Assembly: GCF_000949295.1 (NCBI RefSeq)
Contig: NZ_JXYS01000062.1
Span: 1-38,554 of the forward strand
Source: Acidithrix ferrooxidans
GTDB taxonomy: Bacteria; Actinomycetota; Acidimicrobiia; Acidimicrobiales; Acidimicrobiaceae
Reading direction: 5' to 3'
DNA length: 38,554 bases
The notes below the pieces were generated by a model. It did no database searches and was not told where the DNA came from. It saw only the letters and a list, made by a program, of their open reading frames with translations. The position numbers and the translations under genes are program-made. Below, piece by piece: positions 35,443 through 38,554 of this stretch. Position 1 is the stretch's first letter. Each line of letters starts with the position of its first letter.

Positions 35443-36252
35443 TTACGGTGTGTCAACTGACGCGATAAAGAGGCCTATCTCTTCGGAGATCGTTTCGAAG
35501 TTAAATTCGCCCATGGGGGAGGGTAGTTGGAGCGAGTCTGAGGTAGTGTGATCGGATTGCTGAATCGATTGAGCGATGAGCATTCCCCAATAGAGAGCTT
35601 TGGAGTTTTGATCGCTTGCTTCTATGGGTTCATGGTGATGGTGGGCGATAGCATTGCAGAATTCGTCAGGATATCCCCATTTGGTTAAGATTGAGTTCGA
35701 GAGTTCTGAATGTGTGACACCAAATTGGATGAGTTCGAGTTCTTCCTGGTAGGGTCCGCGTTCAGCTAGTGGTTGTAGGAGGGTTTCTTTTTGAATTTGA
35801 TTGCAGGTATCTCTGTCGCTGTTGTAGATTATTACCTCACCAAAATCCGCCAAGAGACCTCCAGTTAGTCCAAATGATCGATCTAGCGACATTGCTTCTG
35901 CGGTCTTTGCGGTGGCGATAGAGTTGGCGAGGAGTTTGTGCCATATTTGCGTGGGAATATCGATTGAAGCTCTAAGTAGTGATGCGAGTGCTATCGACCT
36001 GATTGCCAAAAGACCCAGGATTGAGACGGCGAAGTTGAGGTTAGATACTCTTCCGGGAAGACCATAGTAGTTTGAGTTGGCAATTCGAATTATGTTCGCA
36101 CTTAATATAGGATCACTGTTGATCAACTTAGATATATCACCGGTCCCAGAGTCGGGGTTGTCTATGGCTGAGACGATCATTGATGCTACTGAAGGGTTTG
36201 TGTTGGCGTTCTTCAGGAGCGATACTAACTTTGAAAGTGTTGAAGTGGACAT
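35443..36252 (-). CDS. HDOD-domain signalling protein
   Basis: A 269-aa stand-alone HDOD protein, related to HD phosphohydrolases but usually lacking catalysis. Typical features are the N-terminal ISKLINSDPILSANIIRIANS, SILGLLAIRSIALASLL, the position of the HD motif as GLLADFGEV (His and Asp not conserved, so no phosphodiesterase site), and HSELSNSILTKWGYPDEFCNAIAHHHHEP. HDOD proteins take part in signal transduction and cell-cycle or motility control. It begins two bases after the stop of the diguanylate cyclase gene, so both form one operon. Confidence 0.9.
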   Translation of the reverse strand: MSTSTLSKLVSLLKNANTNPSVASMIVSAIDNPDSGTGDISKLINSDPILSANIIRIANSNYYGLPGRVSNLNFAVSILGLLAIRSIALASLLRASIDIPTQIWHKLLANSIATAKTAEAMSLDRSFGLTGGLLADFGEVIIYNSDRDTCNQIQKETLLQPLAERGPYQEELELIQFGVTHSELSNSILTKWGYPDEFCNAIAHHHHEPIEASDQNSKALYWGMLIAQSIQQSDHTTSDSLQLPSPMGEFNFETISEEIGLFIASVDTP

Positions 36253-36254
36253 AA

Positions 36255-37475
36255 TTACCCCTCGTGTCTTTGCTTTGAATGTTGTTTCACACCATACATG
36301 GAGGCATCAGCTCTATTTAGGAGTTCTTCGGGGGATATCGCGGGATCGCTGGAGGTAAATGAGCCGAAGCTTCCAGAGATTCTTATTTGTGTATTTGCGA
36401 AGTGGACTGGCGCCTCCATGGATGACTTTAGTTCGGCGATGATTGTTGTGGCTTCTACTTCGTCGAAGATTCCAGGGCAAAGGACTACAAATTCGTCTCC
36501 AGCATAGCGATAGGCTAGATTGCCATCTCGACAGCCATAACGTAGACCGTTGGCAGCTTCTATCAATATACGGTCCCCAGCCTTATGACCTAAGCTGTCG
36601 TTTACAACTTTGAAATCATTTAGATCGCAGAAGATTACCGTTATGCCCTTAATCTCTTTATTGGTGAGAGCTTGATGGTGGCTATAGAGATCGTTCATCA
36701 TCGCTGCTCTGTTGGGCAGTCCGGTGAGGGGGTCATGTGTTGCGGCATGGGCCATCTGTTCTTCGCGGAGGCATCTGTCTGTGATGTCTTCTGCCGTGCC
36801 TGCAAATCCTGCTCGCCCGTCACCAGAGATAATTGGTGAAATGGTATATAGGATTCGTTTGGTGGTGCCACTAAAGGTGACTAGATCAATTTCGCTCTCC
36901 GTTACTACGCCAGATAGGGTCTTTAGTACGGCCTCCTCGATTATAGGACGACTTATTGGAGGAATCTGGTCAATCCATCCGGTGCCAAGGAGGGTCTCGA
37001 CCGGACTTTGATATATCTGTGCCAGAAAGTCATTTGCGAATTCGGTACGTAGGCCTACCTCGCTGTAGAAGATTCCTATAGGAATCTGATTTGCTAAAAC
37101 CCAGAGGCGCTCTTGATAGAGGGCGAGCTCGTGATGGGCATCAAATTCGGTTCGGTCTGTGATCTCTAGCATCATCTCGCTATTGGAGAGCGGGGTTGCT
37201 AGACAAGAAATTGGTATCGTAATTCCAGTGGCGTGAACTAGTTCGCCCTCGAGATTTTGAGCGTGGTTGAGCTTAGTGGGAATCTCTATAGTGGTAATCT
37301 CGTCAAGTCGTTGACCGATGATATCGATAGCAGCCGTAGCCATCCGTGTTGCGGTTGCATTGTTGATCCAAATGATTTCTTCTCGAGCTACGAGAATTAG
37401 CGCCTTTTCGGTATTGGTAAGAAAGCTCCGTAGCGAACCAAGGAGTTCTCGATCTGAGCTAGTCGTAACTTGCAT
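36255..37475 (-). CDS. PAS-PAS-GGDEF diguanylate cyclase
   Basis: A 406-aa cytoplasmic sensor. Two PAS-like domains (about 15-118 and 128-240, the latter with FAGTAEDITDR at its end) precede a GGDEF domain (about 245-400: HDPLTGLPNRAAMMNDL, FCDLNDFKVVNDSLGHKAGD). The active-site loop reads AGDEF (325-329), a variant found in active cyclases. The inhibitory I-site RxxD five residues upstream reads R316-D-G-N319, so feedback inhibition by c-di-GMP is probably lost. No transmembrane segment is seen. ATG 37475 has GGAG five bases upstream and a promoter at 37524-37553. Confidence 0.93.
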   Translation of the reverse strand: MQVTTSSDRELLGSLRSFLTNTEKALILVAREEIIWINNATATRMATAAIDIIGQRLDEITTIEIPTKLNHAQNLEGELVHATGITIPISCLATPLSNSEMMLEITDRTEFDAHHELALYQERLWVLANQIPIGIFYSEVGLRTEFANDFLAQIYQSPVETLLGTGWIDQIPPISRPIIEEAVLKTLSGVVTESEIDLVTFSGTTKRILYTISPIISGDGRAGFAGTAEDITDRCLREEQMAHAATHDPLTGLPNRAAMMNDLYSHHQALTNKEIKGITVIFCDLNDFKVVNDSLGHKAGDRILIEAANGLRYGCRDGNLAYRYAGDEFVVLCPGIFDEVEATTIIAELKSSMEAPVHFANTQIRISGSFGSFTSSDPAISPEELLNRADASMYGVKQHSKQRHEG

Positions 37476-37523
37476 AGCATCTCCGGTACCTTCGACTGAT
37501 TAATTGTCTTTAATATCGGGGCG

Positions 37524-37553
37524 ATTATAAGTTTTCTTTAGTAACACAACCAA
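37524..37553 (-). promoter_or_regulatory. Promoter of the GGDEF-HDOD operon
   Basis: On the minus strand TATAAT (37529-37524) lies 18 bases downstream of TTGGTT (37553-37548). The -10 is a perfect consensus and the -35 matches four of six positions. It is about 50 bp upstream of the GGDEF start codon. Confidence 0.6.
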
Positions 37554-37644
37554 GGCCAAGGGCAATTTGGCGGGACTTCGGATTTAAGTGGGGAATTTAG
37601 TCAGGTGTAGCCACGCACCAGGGGTGAGTTTGGGAGGGTCACAG

Positions 37645-38554
37645 GGGCTCTGCCAGAATGGGATAGTTCAACAACTCATCACTGGAGGGCCCCTGTGGAA
37701 GAAAATCCTATTCGAATTGCAGAGATCTTGCTCGGTCTAAAGGATGTCAATTTGATTGGCATCGAGGATCTGGGTGACCAAGGTTCAAAGACACCCCTTC
37801 GGGTCCATATCGAGTGTCGAGGCGAACGACCAAAATGCCCAGTATGTAATGGGATGAGTTATTCCAAGGGAGGCTCACTAGTAGAGCTGATTGATCTACA
37901 AAGCTTTGGCCGTGCCGTCAGACTCATCTGGCACAAACGCAGGTGGGAGTGCAAGGATGGGAACTGTTCCGCCCCGTCGTGGAGTGACGTGGACACTAGG
38001 ATCGCAGCTCCAAGACTCAAGCTCACCGATAGGGCAGCTAGATTCGCAACCCGAGTGGTTGGTAGAGATGGTCGATCGGTGTCATCGGTAGCCAGAGAGC
38101 TCGATTGTGATTGGCACACGATCAATGACGCTGTCATTGCCTATGGGACTCCCCTCGTAGAGGATCCAAGTCGCTTTGGTAAGGTTCGTGCACTCGGATT
38201 AGATGAGACCTTGTTTTGTCGCGAGGGTCGCTATCGGACCCAGAAGTGGTCTACCTCAATCGTGGACGTTACGAGTCCAACCCTTCTTGATGTCGTGCCT
38301 GGTAGAGAGGGAAAGGAGCCAAAGAAGTGGATAGCCAGTCAGTCCAAGGAGTGGCGTGACGCAGTCAAGTGGGGAACTCTTGATCTAGCTGGTTCTTACC
38401 GGGCGGTCTTTCGAGAGGCGTTACCAAACGCTACCATGGTAGCCGATCCATTCCACCTGATAAAGCTGGCCAACACTCGCCTTGATGAGGTGAGAAGAAG
38501 GGTACAACAGAACATCCTTGGTCACAGAGGCAGGGGTGGGGATCCCCTCTATCG
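37645..38554 (+). mobile_element. Second ISL3-family element, left part
   Basis: GGGGCTCTGCCAGAATGGGA (37645-37664) resembles the left terminal repeat of ISL3-type elements and lies about 30 bp upstream of the transposase start. The right end is beyond the window. The transposase is clearly different from that of the broken ISL3 copy at 15.3-16.6 kb. Confidence 0.6.
37695..38554 (+). CDS. ISL3-family transposase, truncated by window edge
   Basis: An open frame of 286 codons from GTG 37695 (GGAGG six bases upstream) to the window end. The zinc-finger domain is RPKCPVCNGMS with WECKDGNCSAPSW. An HTH region VSSVARELDCDWHTINDAV follows. The catalytic Asp residues lie in ALGLDETLFC and LDLAGSYRAVF, and the ISL3 block appears as ADPFHLIKLANTRLDEVRRR (commonly DRFH). 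The catalytic Glu should lie outside the window. ISL3 transposases are DDE enzymes that make 8-bp target duplications. No damage is visible in the part present, so this copy may be active. Confidence 0.92.
   Translation, partial: MEENPIRIAEILLGLKDVNLIGIEDLGDQGSKTPLRVHIECRGERPKCPVCNGMSYSKGGSLVELIDLQSFGRAVRLIWHKRRWECKDGNCSAPSWSDVDTRIAAPRLKLTDRAARFATRVVGRDGRSVSSVARELDCDWHTINDAVIAYGTPLVEDPSRFGKVRALGLDETLFCREGRYRTQKWSTSIVDVTSPTLLDVVPGREGKEPKKWIASQSKEWRDAVKWGTLDLAGSYRAVFREALPNATMVADPFHLIKLANTRLDEVRRRVQQNILGHRGRGGDPLY

Noticed and set aside
36281-36296. TGTTTCAC half of a parS-like palindrome near the end of the GGDEF gene
   Set aside because: The other half does not match (ACCATACA instead of GTGAAACA), and it lies in coding sequence.

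Overview
The window is a chromosomal origin region of an actinobacterium. The minus-strand order dnaA, dnaN, recF, dciA, gyrB, gyrA, DUF3566 membrane protein, tRNA-Ile, tRNA-Ala, with rpmH, rnpA, yidD, yidC, jag, rsmG diverging to the right and parB-parA beyond, is the actinobacterial oriC layout. The moderate GC content, small RecF/YidC proteins and many TTG/GTG starts suggest an acidimicrobial-type lineage (Acidithrix/Ferrimicrobium-like), but this is inference; no 16S gene is present.

Left arm. Bases 1-1200 hold a decaying IS607-family element (TnpA recombinase plus a TnpB fragment that leaves the window). Bases 1296-8839 hold a compact plus-strand operon: a cysteine-free ArsR-type regulator and six subunits of a group 4 hydrogenase/complex I-like membrane complex. 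The large subunit has lost all four Ni-Fe cysteine ligands, so it is an 'Ehr' (energy-converting hydrogenase related) complex, not a hydrogenase. Gene order and regulator match Mycobacterium tuberculosis Rv0081-Rv0087. Bases 8936-13236 (minus) hold a four-gene operon: FMN nitroreductase, two-subunit B12-dependent acyl-CoA mutase with an unusual active site, and acyl-CoA ligase. It probably activates and rearranges an unidentified carboxylic acid.

Bases 13237-17037 are an accessory scar: a broken hipA toxin fragment, an intact GC-rich vapBC pair, the 3' end (domains V and VI) of a group II intron, and an ISL3-family transposase gene that lacks its start and is frameshifted.

Core. Bases 17038-32458 are the replication and chromosome-maintenance core. 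oriC lies between dnaA and dnaN (about 24956-25190) with a DnaA-box cluster. Points of note are a GyrB with Asn in the EGDSAGGSAK motif, a recF that appears to start at CTG, and a perfect 40-bp palindrome inside rsmG. parA-parB are flanked by two perfect parS sites.

Right arm. Bases 32489-35442 are a G/T-rich near-gene-free stretch holding the second parS, three kinds of short tandem repeat, and what may be a decayed membrane-protein gene. It is followed by a two-gene c-di-GMP signalling operon (PAS-GGDEF, then HDOD) and the left part of a second, different ISL3-family element that runs off the window.
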